A stretch of 64,000 nt of DNA from Pseudomonas kairouanensis (GCF_004682055.1 NZ_QUZU01000019.1:41251-105250), one strand, 5' to 3'. Counted from the stretch's first letter, positions 25,099 through 33,834 are shown. The notes: generated by a model from the letters alone, not told the origin. A program made the numbers and translations.

Positions 25099-26364
25099 TC
25101 ATAAACGTATGGACAGGCCGTCGGCCAGGGATTGTCGATAAGCGCGCCACGCGGGCACGCTGCCCATCAACAGCGCGGCAGCCAGGATACCGGCGAGCAG
25201 TGTCCATTCATATTCGCTGGGCCACGTCATTGGCAAGTCCAGGCCGTAGTTGGCCTGCAAGTAGCCGCGCGAGGCGGCGATGCACACATACAGCAAGCCA
25301 ACCCCCGCGATCACACCCGACAACGCCAGGGCGAAGGCTTCGAAGATCAGCAGCGTCGCGATATGCCAGGGGCGTGCGCCCACCGAACGCAAGATCGCCA
25401 TCTCGCGGCGGCGTTCGTTGAGGCTGGTGAGGATCGCCGTGAGCATCCCAATCAAACCAGTCAACACCACGAACAACGAGATCACGAACAGCGCTTTTTC
25501 GGCGGTGCCCATCATGCTCCACAGCTCTTGCAGCGCCACGCCAGGCAGAATCGCCAGCATCGGCTCGCCACGGAATTCGTTGATTTCCCGTTGCAGGGCA
25601 AAGGTGGAAATCTTGTTGTTAAGGCCGAGCATAAAGGCGGTGATGGCCTGCGGCGTGAGGTCCATGTTGCGCGCCTGGTCGGCGCTGATGCGGCCTTTGC
25701 CCTGGGCCGGCACGCCGTTGTGCCAGTCGATATGGATCGCCTCCATGCCGCCCAGGCTGATGTGCAGCGTGCGGTCCACCGGTGTGCCGGTACGCTTGAG
25801 GATGCCGACCACGGTGAAGGGCTTGTCGTCATGCTTGACCAGGCTGACCACCGCCACGCCGTGGGCCAGCACCAGTTTGTCACCCAGTTTGTAGTGCAAC
25901 GCCTCGGCCACTTCGGCGCCGAGTACCACTTCGAACGGGTCGGTGGCGAAGGCGCGGCCGCTGGCCAGTTCCAGGTTTTGCCTGCGGCCGTATTGATAGT
26001 GTTCGAAGTACGATTCATTGGTGCCCATCACGCGGTAGCCGCGATGGGAGTCGCCGAGGGAAATTGGGATCGCCCACTTCACCTGGGGGCTGGCAGCGAA
26101 ATGCTCGAAGCTGTCCCAGCGGATGTTGTTGGTGGCGTTACCGATGCGGAATACCGAGTACAGCAGCAGGTTCACCGAGCCTGAGCGGGCGCCGACGATC
26201 AGGTCGGTGCCGCTGATGGTGCTGGCGAAACTGTTGCGCGCCTCGACGCGCACGCGCTCCACCGCCAGCAACAGGCATACCGACAAGGCGATGGCGAAGG
26301 CGGTGAGGATCGCGGTAAAGCGGCGGTTAGCCAGGCTGGCCATGGCTAGACGGAACAGATACAT
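25099..26364 (-). CDS. ABC transporter permease, MacB/FtsX type
   Basis: 421 residues from the ATG at 26364, one base after the ATPase stop; the longer reading lacks support. One N-terminal span (about 15-38) is followed by a large periplasmic domain and then three C-terminal spans with the FtsX motif LTSLNERRREMAILRSVGA. It forms the membrane part of an ABC system with the preceding ATPase. Such proteins do mechanotransmission or lipoprotein-type extrusion rather than classic uptake, so its zinc role is open. Next gene start is within 12 nt. Confidence 0.88.
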   Translation of the reverse strand: MYLFRLAMASLANRRFTAILTAFAIALSVCLLLAVERVRVEARNSFASTISGTDLIVGARSGSVNLLLYSVFRIGNATNNIRWDSFEHFAASPQVKWAIPISLGDSHRGYRVMGTNESYFEHYQYGRRQNLELASGRAFATDPFEVVLGAEVAEALHYKLGDKLVLAHGVAVVSLVKHDDKPFTVVGILKRTGTPVDRTLHISLGGMEAIHIDWHNGVPAQGKGRISADQARNMDLTPQAITAFMLGLNNKISTFALQREINEFRGEPMLAILPGVALQELWSMMGTAEKALFVISLFVVLTGLIGMLTAILTSLNERRREMAILRSVGARPWHIATLLIFEAFALALSGVIAGVGLLYVCIAASRGYLQANYGLDLPMTWPSEYEWTLLAGILAAALLMGSVPAWRAYRQSLADGLSIRL

Positions 26365-26365
26365 C

Positions 26366-27076
26366 TCAAACCTCTGCGGGCGTGGCGGCGCGATTGAGCT
26401 CGGCCAACGACAGGTTGCGGTCGAACAGCGCGGCCAGGCTCTGGTCGTGGCTGACAAATAACAGGCTGGCGCCAGCGTCGCGGCATTCGGCGAACAACAA
26501 TTGCAGGAAGGCTTCGCGGGCGTCGTAGTCCAGGGCCGAGGTGGGCTCGTCGGCGATTACCAGTTCCGGCTGGCCGATCAGCGCGCGGGCTGCGGCGACC
26601 CGTTGCTGTTGGCCGATGGACAGTGAGTCGGCACGGCGCTCCAGCAGGTTCTTGTCTTTTAAGCCCAGGTGGGCCAACAAGGTTGCAGCGGCTTGATCGA
26701 TACTGCCATGCCGCTGTTTGGCCCGCTGTGCCCGCAGCTTGGAAAAGTGACACGGCAACTCGACGTTCTCGCGCACCGACAGGAACGGCAGCAGGTTGAA
26801 CTGCTGGAAGATATAGCCGGTGTGGTCGACACGAAAGCGGTCGCGGGCGCCGGCCGAGAGTTCGGTCAGTTCCTGGCCAAGCAGGCGGATGCTGCCCTGG
26901 CTGGGTTTCTGCACGCCCCCGAGCAGCCCCAGCAGCGTGGTTTTGCCACTGCCACTCGGGCCCTTGAGGAACAGGGTTTCCCCCGCGTCCAGGCGGAACG
27001 CGGGGATGTCCAGCAACTGCGGGTGACCGGGCCAGTTGAAGCCCAGGTCAGACAGTTCGATCAGTGCTTGGGTCAT
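26366..27076 (-). CDS. ABC transporter ATP-binding protein, LolD/MacB type
   Basis: 236 residues. Walker A GPSGSGKTT at 39-47, signature LSIGQQQR at 152-159, Walker B LVIADEP at 172-178, followed by SALD. It powers the adjacent MacB/FtsX-type permease. The gene ends one base before the permease start and begins about 6 bp after the DUF2796 gene, so the four genes are one operon. Confidence 0.92.
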   Translation of the reverse strand: MTQALIELSDLGFNWPGHPQLLDIPAFRLDAGETLFLKGPSGSGKTTLLGLLGGVQKPSQGSIRLLGQELTELSAGARDRFRVDHTGYIFQQFNLLPFLSVRENVELPCHFSKLRAQRAKQRHGSIDQAAATLLAHLGLKDKNLLERRADSLSIGQQQRVAAARALIGQPELVIADEPTSALDYDAREAFLQLLFAECRDAGASLLFVSHDQSLAALFDRNLSLAELNRAATPAEV

Positions 27077-27082
27077 GGGAAC

Positions 27083-27676
27083 TCAGAACTTCAGGGTGGC
27101 TGCTGTGGCCGTCGCGTCAACGCCTTGTTGGCCGCTAGGGCCGATCAGTTGTACCTGAATTTTCTGGGTGGCGGGGAAGGTCTTGAACACTTGCGTCAGG
27201 TCGAGGTTGCTAAGGGCGGTCGGCGTGGCGCAGGTGAACTGGTAGTGGGCGTGGATTTCGCTGTGGTCGTGATGATGTTCGCCGGCTTTGGCGTCGTGAT
27301 CGTGGTCATCATCGTCGTCATGATCGGCTTCTGGCTTGTCGCCGAACAGCGGGCTGTTGAGTTCCTGGGTGCTGACCACGCAACCGGCGCCTTTAGGCAA
27401 GCTGAACAAGGCCAGCGGGTTTTCCAGCTGCTTGCGTACGGCGGCGACCTTGGCTTTGTCGGCGGCGGTGGTGGCCAGGTGTTCGAAGCCCACCAGGTTC
27501 ATTGCCGGGCTGTCCAGCTCCAGCTCCAGTGCCTGGCCGTCCAACACGGCGTTGAGGCGGCCCACGCCATGTTCATGGGCACCAAGGCTTGCGTGTTCAT
27601 GGTCGTGATCTTCGTGGGCATGGGCAACCGCCAGTGGCAGCAGGGCAAACGGCAAGGCAAGCAGCAGACGGCGCAT
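27083..27676 (-). CDS. zrgA: DUF2796 (ZrgA-like) histidine-rich periplasmic zinc protein
   Basis: 197 residues from the ATG at 27676, giving signal peptide MRRLLLALPFALLPLAVAHA. The mature protein starts with a His/Asp cluster (HEDHDHEHASLGAHEHG) and has a second in the middle (DHDDDDDHDHD followed by HHHDHSEIHAH), an obvious zinc-binding composition. The DUF2796 core is between them. From memory, homologues (P. aeruginosa PA4063, Vibrio ZrgA) are strongly induced by zinc starvation. First gene of the operon, just downstream of a Zur-like palindrome. Confidence 0.85.
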   Translation of the reverse strand: MRRLLLALPFALLPLAVAHAHEDHDHEHASLGAHEHGVGRLNAVLDGQALELELDSPAMNLVGFEHLATTAADKAKVAAVRKQLENPLALFSLPKGAGCVVSTQELNSPLFGDKPEADHDDDDDHDHDAKAGEHHHDHSEIHAHYQFTCATPTALSNLDLTQVFKTFPATQKIQVQLIGPSGQQGVDATATAATLKF

Positions 27677-27701
27677 GGGAAAGCTCCAGGATATGAAAGT
27701 T

Positions 27702-27723
27702 TTGTTATGTGATCTTATAACAA
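27702..27723. promoter_or_regulatory. Inverted repeat, candidate Zur operator
   Basis: TTGTTAT and ATAACAA form a perfect inverted repeat separated by eight bases, 26 bp before the zrgA-like start. Zur boxes use GTTAT/ATAAC half-sites, but usually with only about three bases between them, so the spacing is unusual. It could serve either the zinc operon or the divergent small gene. Confidence 0.45.
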
Positions 27724-27808
27724 TAGTGCCGAGAGTTTGACCGCCCGCTTGGCGTTGCGCAAGCCGCATGGGAGCATGCCCGTCAGAAAAACTGCAGGAG
27801 GAAGGGCG

Positions 27809-28153
27809 ATGTTGCGAATTCGTGGAACCGTCGGTGACCTGCCGGTGGACTTGACCCTGGAGCTGGATGACGGCGATTGGGCGCGTCTGGGTGCGCAATT
27901 GCAGGCAGCGCCAGTGCCAAACGTCGCACCGGCCGCGGCGCCAGCTAAACAGGATGAGGATCAGTGGCAGAACGCTCAGGACCTATTGCGCAAGGCCGGG
28001 CAACTCAGCGGCCTGGAACTGCTCGATCAATTGGAAGGGCTGGCTGGCGATGCGGCGGCGGGCAAGCGCCTGTTGGTGCGCCTGCGCCATAGCGCCAAGG
28101 TGAAGGTGGCCAGCGGCGGGGATACGCCGCTGTACAGCTGGGTCGGCGATTAG
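27809..28153 (+). CDS. Small conserved hypothetical protein
   Basis: 114 residues from the ATG at 27809, which has a strong AGGAGGAAGGG ribosome site. An N-terminal beta segment (MLRIRGTVGDLPVDLTLELDDGDWARLGAQL) is followed by an Ala/Pro linker, a helical part (NAQDLLRKAGQLSGLELLDQLEGLAG) and a final beta-like tail. I do not recognise a characterised family. Its last four bases overlap the convergent ybbN-like gene. It is transcribed away from the zinc operon and shares its upstream palindrome. Confidence 0.7.
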   Translation: MLRIRGTVGDLPVDLTLELDDGDWARLGAQLQAAPVPNVAPAAAPAKQDEDQWQNAQDLLRKAGQLSGLELLDQLEGLAGDAAAGKRLLVRLRHSAKVKVASGGDTPLYSWVGD

Positions 28154-29022
28154 TACAGCGCAGCAAACAACTTGCGGCGGTACACCGTGACCAGCGGGTG
28201 GTCATTGCCCAGCAGTTCGAACACCTGCAGCAAGGTCTTGTGGGGCAGGCCTTCGCTGTAGCTGCGGTTGCGGATAAACAACTTCAGCAAGCCTTCAAGC
28301 GCCGCATCGTACTGCTGGCGGGCCAGTTGCTGGATGCTCAGTTGGTAGGCTGCCTCGTCGTCCTGCGGGTTTTGCGCCAAGCGGCTTTTCAGGTCGGCGG
28401 TATCCGGCAGGTCGGCGGCCTGGCGCAGGAAGGTGATCTGCGCCTTGGCACCGGCGAGGGCGGCTTTGTGATCGTCACTCTTGACGGCGTCCAAAACGGT
28501 TTGCGCTTCGCCCAATTCACCGCGTTCAGCCAGGCAGCGTGCATACAGGATCAGCGCCGCAGCGTTGGTATTGTCCTCGCCGAGCAAAGCGACCAGCACC
28601 GCCTCGGCATCGCTGATGCGCCCTTCGGCAAACAACGCCTGAGCCTGCTCCAACGGGTCCGCCGCAGCCGGCGGTGGCATCTGCACATGGGGCTCAAGCA
28701 TGGCCCGCACCGCCGACTCCGGCTGCGCCCCGGCAAACCCGTCCACTGGCTGGCCGTCCTTGAACAGCACCACCGTCGGCAGGCTGCGAATGCCAAAGCG
28801 CGCAACGATATCCTGCTCGGCCTCGCAATCGACCTTGGCCAGCAGCAACTCGCCCTGGTAGCTCTCGGCAACCTGCGCCAGCAACGGCATCAACGCCTTG
28901 CACGGCGCACACCACTCGGCCCAGAAATCCACCAGTACCGGCTTGTGGAACGAGTTCTCGATCACTGCCTGGTCGAAGGTGGCAGTGGTGACATCGAAGA
29001 TATACGGCGTGGGCTCACTCAT
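28150..29022 (-). CDS. ybbN: Thioredoxin-fold co-chaperone, YbbN/CnoX type
   Basis: 290 residues: an N-terminal thioredoxin domain (about 1-110) with active site WCAPC (C38, C41), then a TPR-like helical half (about 115-290: AQALFAEGRISDAEAVL, LYARCLAERGELGEAQ). E. coli YbbN has SxxC instead; the CxxC here resembles the redox-active Caulobacter CnoX variant, so it may also reduce disulfides. It protects unfolding proteins and passes them to GroEL. The single gene runs convergent to the small hypothetical. Confidence 0.88.
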   Translation of the reverse strand: MSEPTPYIFDVTTATFDQAVIENSFHKPVLVDFWAEWCAPCKALMPLLAQVAESYQGELLLAKVDCEAEQDIVARFGIRSLPTVVLFKDGQPVDGFAGAQPESAVRAMLEPHVQMPPPAAADPLEQAQALFAEGRISDAEAVLVALLGEDNTNAAALILYARCLAERGELGEAQTVLDAVKSDDHKAALAGAKAQITFLRQAADLPDTADLKSRLAQNPQDDEAAYQLSIQQLARQQYDAALEGLLKLFIRNRSYSEGLPHKTLLQVFELLGNDHPLVTVYRRKLFAALY

Positions 29023-29105
29023 GGCGCGTCTCGAATAAAGCGGGAATGGGGGGAACTATAAGGGCTGGGGCAGTTGGCTGAAAGCGTGGCGGGTTCGAGA
29101 TCGTC

Positions 29106-29169
29106 ATCGCGGGCAAGCCCGCTCCCACAGTGATCGCGTTCTCCCTGTGGGAGCGGGCTTGCCCGCGAT
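29106..29169. repeat. REP pair (REPIN), GGGCAAGCCCGCTC class
   Basis: ATCGCGGGCAAGCCCGCTCC and its inverted copy are separated by about 20 bp. It is located between ybbN-like and the methyltransferase gene. Confidence 0.85.
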
Positions 29170-29173
29170 GGCC

Positions 29174-29830
29174 TTAAGAGCGCCGCGAATGGTACAGGCT
29201 CACCTTACGAAACTCCCAAGGCTCGGCCAGGTCTGGCAAAGTCAGTGCGTCGAGGATCTCCAGTCGCTGGTAAGCCGCATGCTGAAAGTCCCGCACCCGC
29301 GAATCCGCCACTAGCGCCTCTCGGCCACGGGTGAGGAATTGATCCAGCAACGGCAGGTTGGCGCGGTCGTAGAGTACGTCGGCCACCAGGATCAGGTCGA
29401 AGCGGTCGGCCTCGGCGAAAAAATCTGCCGAATAACCCAGTTCCACACCGTTGAGTTGCGCATTCGCCCGGCACGAGGCCAGTGCCAGGGGGTCAAGATC
29501 GCAGGCTACCACCTCCAGCGCACCCGCCTTGACGGCGGCAATCCCGGCCACGCCGGAGCCGGCGCCGAAGTCCAGCACGCGCTTGCCCGCGACCCAGTCG
29601 GGGTTGGCCGCCAGGTAGCGTGCCAGCGCCAAGCCGCTGGCCCAGCAAAAACTCCAGTAGGGCGGTTCATGCAGGATGCGTCGGGTTTCTTCGGGGCTGA
29701 AGGCGCGGTCCATGTTGTCCGCATCCAGCAGCCACAACGACAGCTCGGTGCCCGGCAGCGGGCAGGGCACCAAGTGGGCGTCGCCGATCAGTTCGCTCAG
29801 GGCCGCTTGCAGGGCCAAAGGTGGCGTCAT
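29174..29830 (-). CDS. Class I SAM-dependent protein/small-molecule methyltransferase
   Basis: 218 residues with motif I VLDFGAGSGVAGIAAVKAG, an acidic motif II (VVACDLDPLALASCRANAQLNG) and the post-II segment DLILVADVLYDRANLPLL, typical of the ETFB-lysine/METTL20-type and nicotinamide N-methylase-like group. The substrate is not evident. It overlaps the start region of the YbaY-like gene's stop by 4 nt, so the lipoprotein gene and this one are co-transcribed. Confidence 0.8.
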   Translation of the reverse strand: MTPPLALQAALSELIGDAHLVPCPLPGTELSLWLLDADNMDRAFSPEETRRILHEPPYWSFCWASGLALARYLAANPDWVAGKRVLDFGAGSGVAGIAAVKAGALEVVACDLDPLALASCRANAQLNGVELGYSADFFAEADRFDLILVADVLYDRANLPLLDQFLTRGREALVADSRVRDFQHAAYQRLEILDALTLPDLAEPWEFRKVSLYHSRRS

Positions 29831-30282
29831 GGTGCCTTGACGAGTTGCAGGGGGCCGGTGGCTTGGGTGATCGCCTGGGTGATGCGCACGGCGGGCAGGT
29901 GCAGGATCAACTGGCCGGACTGGCTGGCGCGGCCGCGCAATTCAACCCGTGCACCGGCCGGGAACGCCTCGGGGTTGAAGCGCAGGCGGAAGGCCAGGGG
30001 CTTTCCGTTGCCGGTCAATACACTGCTGGCGAGCAATTGTTGTGGGCGTGAGCGGTCGTCGATCACCAAGAGGGCCATCTCGACTTCGGCGCCGGCGGGC
30101 ACATTGGTCAGGCTGCCGCTGATTTCACGCTGATAAGCGGGCAGTGGGCCGAGGTCTTCAATGCCAGGCACTTTTTTCTCCTGGGCGGGCGTCGGTTGCG
30201 GGGCGGCAGGCTTGGGGGCTTCGCTGCTGCAGGCGACCAGAACACTGAACAGGGCGAGCAAAACAAGTGGTCGTAACTGCAT
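29827..30282 (-). CDS. YbaY-family lipoprotein
   Basis: 151 residues from the ATG at 30282, which gives a lipoprotein signal MQLRPLVLLALFSVLVAC with lipobox LVAC. Then comes an Ala/Pro spacer and one YbaY domain (REISGSLTNVPAGAEVEMALLVIDDRSR). It is an outer- or inner-membrane-anchored protein of unknown role. The GTP-rich region upstream faces nrdR divergently. Confidence 0.8.
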   Translation of the reverse strand: MQLRPLVLLALFSVLVACSSEAPKPAAPQPTPAQEKKVPGIEDLGPLPAYQREISGSLTNVPAGAEVEMALLVIDDRSRPQQLLASSVLTGNGKPLAFRLRFNPEAFPAGARVELRGRASQSGQLILHLPAVRITQAITQATGPLQLVKAP

Positions 30283-30421
30283 GTACGGCTCCAGGGAGGG
30301 CAAAATCCGTGACTTGAACACAAAGAAACATATAAGCCTGCCTGTATACCGTAAAGGCTATGGCTTGTCTTGCCACGGGGATGCGCTACCATGGCCCTCC
30401 CTTTTTTTGTTGCCTGCCACC

Positions 30422-30886
30422 ATGCACTGTCCCTTCTGCGGTGCCAACGACACCAAGGTCATTGACTCGCGTCTGGTCGCCGAGGGCGATCAAGTGCGTC
30501 GCCGGCGTGAATGCCTGGCCTGCGGTGAACGTTTCACCACCTTCGAAACCGCCGAACTGGTGTTGCCACGGCTGATCAAGTCCGACGGCAGCCGCCAACC
30601 TTTCGACGAAGAAAAACTGCGCGCCGGTATGCAGCGTGCCCTGGAAAAACGCCCGGTGAGCGTCGAGCGCCTGGAAGCGGCGCTGGTGCATATCAAGCAC
30701 AAGCTGCGGGCGACCGGCGAGCGCGAGGTCAAGAGCCTGGTGGTTGGCGAGCTGGTGATGGGCGAGCTGCAAAAGCTCGACGAAGTTGCCTATATCCGTT
30801 TCGCCTCGGTGTATCGACGCTTCCAGGACCTCAATGAGTTCCGCGAAGAGATCGACCGCCTGGCCCGAGAGCCTGCCAAAGAATGA
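30422..30886 (+). CDS. nrdR: Transcriptional repressor NrdR
   Basis: 154 residues from the ATG at 30422. The N-terminal zinc ribbon has CPFC (C3, C6) and CLAC (C31, C34), followed by an ATP-cone (FDEEKLRAGMQRALEKRPVS). NrdR senses ATP/dATP and represses ribonucleotide reductase genes. It overlaps ribD by 4 nt and is the customary first gene of the riboflavin run in gamma-proteobacteria. Confidence 0.96.
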   Translation: MHCPFCGANDTKVIDSRLVAEGDQVRRRRECLACGERFTTFETAELVLPRLIKSDGSRQPFDEEKLRAGMQRALEKRPVSVERLEAALVHIKHKLRATGEREVKSLVVGELVMGELQKLDEVAYIRFASVYRRFQDLNEFREEIDRLAREPAKE

Positions 30887-32019
30887 ACCCACCGTCTGCC
30901 GAACAAGCTGTGCTCGATGCCCACTACATGGCCCGCGCCCTCGAACTGGCCCGCAAGGGCCTGTACACCACCCATCCCAACCCACGGGTGGGTTGCGTGA
31001 TTGTTCGAGATGGGCAGATTGTCGGCGAAGGCTGGCATGAGCGCACCGGCGAGCCCCATGCCGAGCCCAATGCGTTGCGCGCGGCCGGCGACAAGGCCCG
31101 TGGCGCCACGGTGTACGTGACCCTCGAACCCTGCAGCCACCACGGTCGCACGCCGCCCTGCGCCGATGCGCTGGTAAGTGCCGGTGTGGCCCGCGTGGTG
31201 GCCGGCATGCAGGACCCGAACCCGGAAGTGGCGGGGCGCGGCATGCAGCGCTTGGCCCAGGCCGGCATCGAGACCCGCAGTGGCGTGCTGGAAAGCGAAG
31301 CGCGTGCACTCAACCCCGGCTTCCTCAAGCGTATGGAGCATGGTTTGCCCTTTGTGCGAGTCAAGCTGGCGATGAGCCTGGACGGCCGCACTGCCATGGC
31401 CAGCGGCGAAAGCCAATGGATCACCGGCCCGGCCGCCCGTGCCGCCGTACAGCGCCTGCGCGCCGAGGCCAGCGTGGTGCTGACCGGCGCCGACACGGTG
31501 CTGGCCGATGGTGCGCGCCTCACGGTGCGTGCCGCCGAACTTGGCCTGGATGACGCAACCACCGCGCTCGCGATGTCGCGCCCACCCTTGCGCGTGCTGA
31601 TCGACGGCCGCCTGCGGGTGCCGCTCAATGCGCCGTTCTTCAAGGCGGGGCCGGCATTGGTCATCACTTGCGTGACCCCGGAAAACCAATTCCCCCGTGG
31701 CCCTGAATGCCTGGTGGTGCCGGGCGTCGAAGGCCAGGTCGACCTGCGTTCGGCCTTGGTGGCGCTGGCCGCCCGTGGCGTCAACGAGGTGCTGGTGGAA
31801 GCCGGCCCAAGTCTTGCTGGTGCCTTTGCCCAGCAAGGCCTGGTGGACGAGTACGTGATTTTCATCGCTGGCAAGTTCCTCGGCTCTGCCGCGCGGCCTT
31901 TGCTGGACTGGCCGCTTGAGAAACTGGCCGATGCCCCCCAACTCAAGATCACGCAAATGCGCGCTGTGGGCGACGACTGGCAAGTCACCGCCATTCCTGT
32001 TCCATCAGCGAGCGTATAA
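30883..32019 (+). CDS. ribD: Bifunctional riboflavin deaminase/reductase RibD
   Basis: 378 residues. The deaminase domain has the zinc site H59-A-E61 and PC-x8-PC (C84, C93 in LEPCSHHGRTPPC). The reductase domain follows from about 150 (VRVKLAMSLDGRTAMASGESQWITG). It performs steps two and three of riboflavin synthesis from the GTP cyclohydrolase product. Overlaps nrdR by ATGA and is followed 45 bp later by the riboflavin synthase gene. Confidence 0.96.
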   Translation: MNPPSAEQAVLDAHYMARALELARKGLYTTHPNPRVGCVIVRDGQIVGEGWHERTGEPHAEPNALRAAGDKARGATVYVTLEPCSHHGRTPPCADALVSAGVARVVAGMQDPNPEVAGRGMQRLAQAGIETRSGVLESEARALNPGFLKRMEHGLPFVRVKLAMSLDGRTAMASGESQWITGPAARAAVQRLRAEASVVLTGADTVLADGARLTVRAAELGLDDATTALAMSRPPLRVLIDGRLRVPLNAPFFKAGPALVITCVTPENQFPRGPECLVVPGVEGQVDLRSALVALAARGVNEVLVEAGPSLAGAFAQQGLVDEYVIFIAGKFLGSAARPLLDWPLEKLADAPQLKITQMRAVGDDWQVTAIPVPSASV

Positions 32020-32064
32020 TTTCCCGCCTGCGCCCAGCGCGGCACCGTATTCCAGGAGAAGGCC

Positions 32065-32727
32065 ATGTTCACCGGCATCATCGAATCCATCGGCAGCATT
32101 CGTGCAATGACCCCAAAAGGCGGCGACGTTCGCCTGTCGGTTGAAACCGGCAAGCTCGACCTTGGCGACGTCAAGCTGGGCGACAGCATTGCCATCAACG
32201 GCGTGTGCCTCACCGTCATCGAGCTGCCGGGCAATGGCTTTGCCGCCGACGTCAGCCGGGAAACCCTGGACTGCACGGCGATGAACGACCTCAAGGCCGG
32301 CAGCCCGGTGAACCTGGAAAAAGCCCTGACCCCCACCACCCGCCTGGGCGGTCACCTGGTCAGCGGCCACGTCGATGGCGTGGGTGAAGTGGTTTCCCGC
32401 AGCGAAAATGCGCGTGCCGTGGAATTCCGTATCCGTGCGCCCAAAGAGCTGGCCAAGTACATCGCCCACAAAGGCTCGATCACCGTCGATGGCACCAGCC
32501 TCACCGTGAATGCCGTGAATGGCGCCGAATTTGAACTGACCATCATTCCCCACACCCTCAGCGAAACCATCATGGCGTCTTACCAGCCAGGTCGCCGGGT
32601 GAACCTGGAAGTGGACTTGCTTGCCCGTTACCTGGAGCGCCTGCTGTTGGGCGAGAAGGCCGCAGAGCCTACTGCCGGTAACATCACCGAAAGCTTTCTG
32701 GCCGCTAACGGCTACCTGAAATCCTGA
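32065..32727 (+). CDS. ribC: Riboflavin synthase alpha chain
   Basis: 220 residues with the two lumazine-binding repeats: MFTGIIESIGSI at the start, and GGHLVSGHVDGVGEVVSR around residue 93. The conserved N-terminal MFTGII needed for trimer activity is intact. It dismutates two 6,7-dimethyl-8-ribityllumazine molecules to riboflavin. Named ribC or ribE depending on the scheme. Confidence 0.96.
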   Translation: MFTGIIESIGSIRAMTPKGGDVRLSVETGKLDLGDVKLGDSIAINGVCLTVIELPGNGFAADVSRETLDCTAMNDLKAGSPVNLEKALTPTTRLGGHLVSGHVDGVGEVVSRSENARAVEFRIRAPKELAKYIAHKGSITVDGTSLTVNAVNGAEFELTIIPHTLSETIMASYQPGRRVNLEVDLLARYLERLLLGEKAAEPTAGNITESFLAANGYLKS

Positions 32728-32742
32728 CCAAGGGGGTGCCCC

Positions 32743-33834
32743 GTGGCGCTCAATAGCATCGAAGAACTGGTTGAAGACATCCGCCAAGGCAAGATGGTCA
32801 TCCTGATGGATGACGAAGACCGCGAGAACGAAGGCGACATCATCATGGCCGCCGAGGCCTGCAAGCCTGAGCACATCAACTTCATGGCCAAGCACGCCCG
32901 CGGGCTGATCTGCATGCCCATGAGCCGCGAGCGCTGCGAACTGCTCAAGCTGCCGTTGATGGCGCCGCGCAATGGCTCGGGTTTTGGTACCAAGTTCACG
33001 GTGTCTATCGAAGCCACTACGGGCGTCACCACCGGCATCTCCGCCGCCGACCGTGCGCGTACCGTGCAGGCCGCCGCCGCTAAAGACGCCAAGGCCGAAG
33101 ACATCGTGAGCCCCGGCCACATTTTTCCGCTGATGGCCCAGCCGGGTGGCACCCTGGCCCGTGCCGGCCACACCGAAGCCGCCTGCGACTTGGCGCGCAT
33201 GGCCGGTTTCGAGCCGTGCGGGGTGATCTGCGAAGTGATGAACGACGACGGCACCATGGCCCGTCGCGCCGAACTCGAAGCCTTTGCGGCCGAACACAAC
33301 ATCAAGGTCGGCACCATTGCCGACCTGATTCACTACCGGATGATCCACGAACGTACCGTTCAGCGGATTGCCGAGCAGCCACTGGACAGCGAACTGGGCC
33401 AATTCAATTTGGTGACCTACCGTGATTCAGTGGAAGGCGACGTGCACATGGCGCTGACCCTGGGCACCATTTGTGCCGAGGAGCCGACCCTGGTACGGGT
33501 GCACAACATGGACCCGCTGCGCGACCTTTTGATGGTCAAGCAACCGGGACGCTGGAGCCTGCGGGCCGCCATGGCTGCGGTCTCCGAGGCAGGCAGCGGT
33601 GTGGTGCTGTTGCTCGGTCACCCGTTGGATGGTGATGTTTTGCTGGCGCATATCCGCGAAACCGCCGACTCGGCGCCAGTGAAAACGCCGACCACCTACA
33701 GCATCGTCGGTGCCGGTTCGCAGATCCTGCGTGACCTCGGCGTGCGCAAAATGCGCCTGATGAGTGCGCCGATGAAATTTAATGCGATATCCGGTTTCGA
33801 TCTGGAAGTTGTAGAATACGTGCCCTCCGAATAA
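32743..33834 (+). CDS. ribBA: RibBA-type protein: active DHBP synthase, degenerate GTP cyclohydrolase II half
   Basis: 363 residues from a GTG start with a GGGGGTG site. Residues 1-200 are a full 3,4-dihydroxy-2-butanone-4-phosphate synthase (MDDEDRENEGDI, HTEAACDLARMAG, CEVMNDDG). Residues about 205-363 keep the GTP cyclohydrolase II layout but lack its zinc cysteines: where RibA has RVHSECLTGDALFSQRCDCG, this has RVHNMDPLRDLLMVKQPGR. The second half therefore should not make the GTP ring-opening product; a separate ribA lies 3 kb downstream. Confidence 0.95.
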   Translation: MALNSIEELVEDIRQGKMVILMDDEDRENEGDIIMAAEACKPEHINFMAKHARGLICMPMSRERCELLKLPLMAPRNGSGFGTKFTVSIEATTGVTTGISAADRARTVQAAAAKDAKAEDIVSPGHIFPLMAQPGGTLARAGHTEAACDLARMAGFEPCGVICEVMNDDGTMARRAELEAFAAEHNIKVGTIADLIHYRMIHERTVQRIAEQPLDSELGQFNLVTYRDSVEGDVHMALTLGTICAEEPTLVRVHNMDPLRDLLMVKQPGRWSLRAAMAAVSEAGSGVVLLLGHPLDGDVLLAHIRETADSAPVKTPTTYSIVGAGSQILRDLGVRKMRLMSAPMKFNAISGFDLEVVEYVPSE

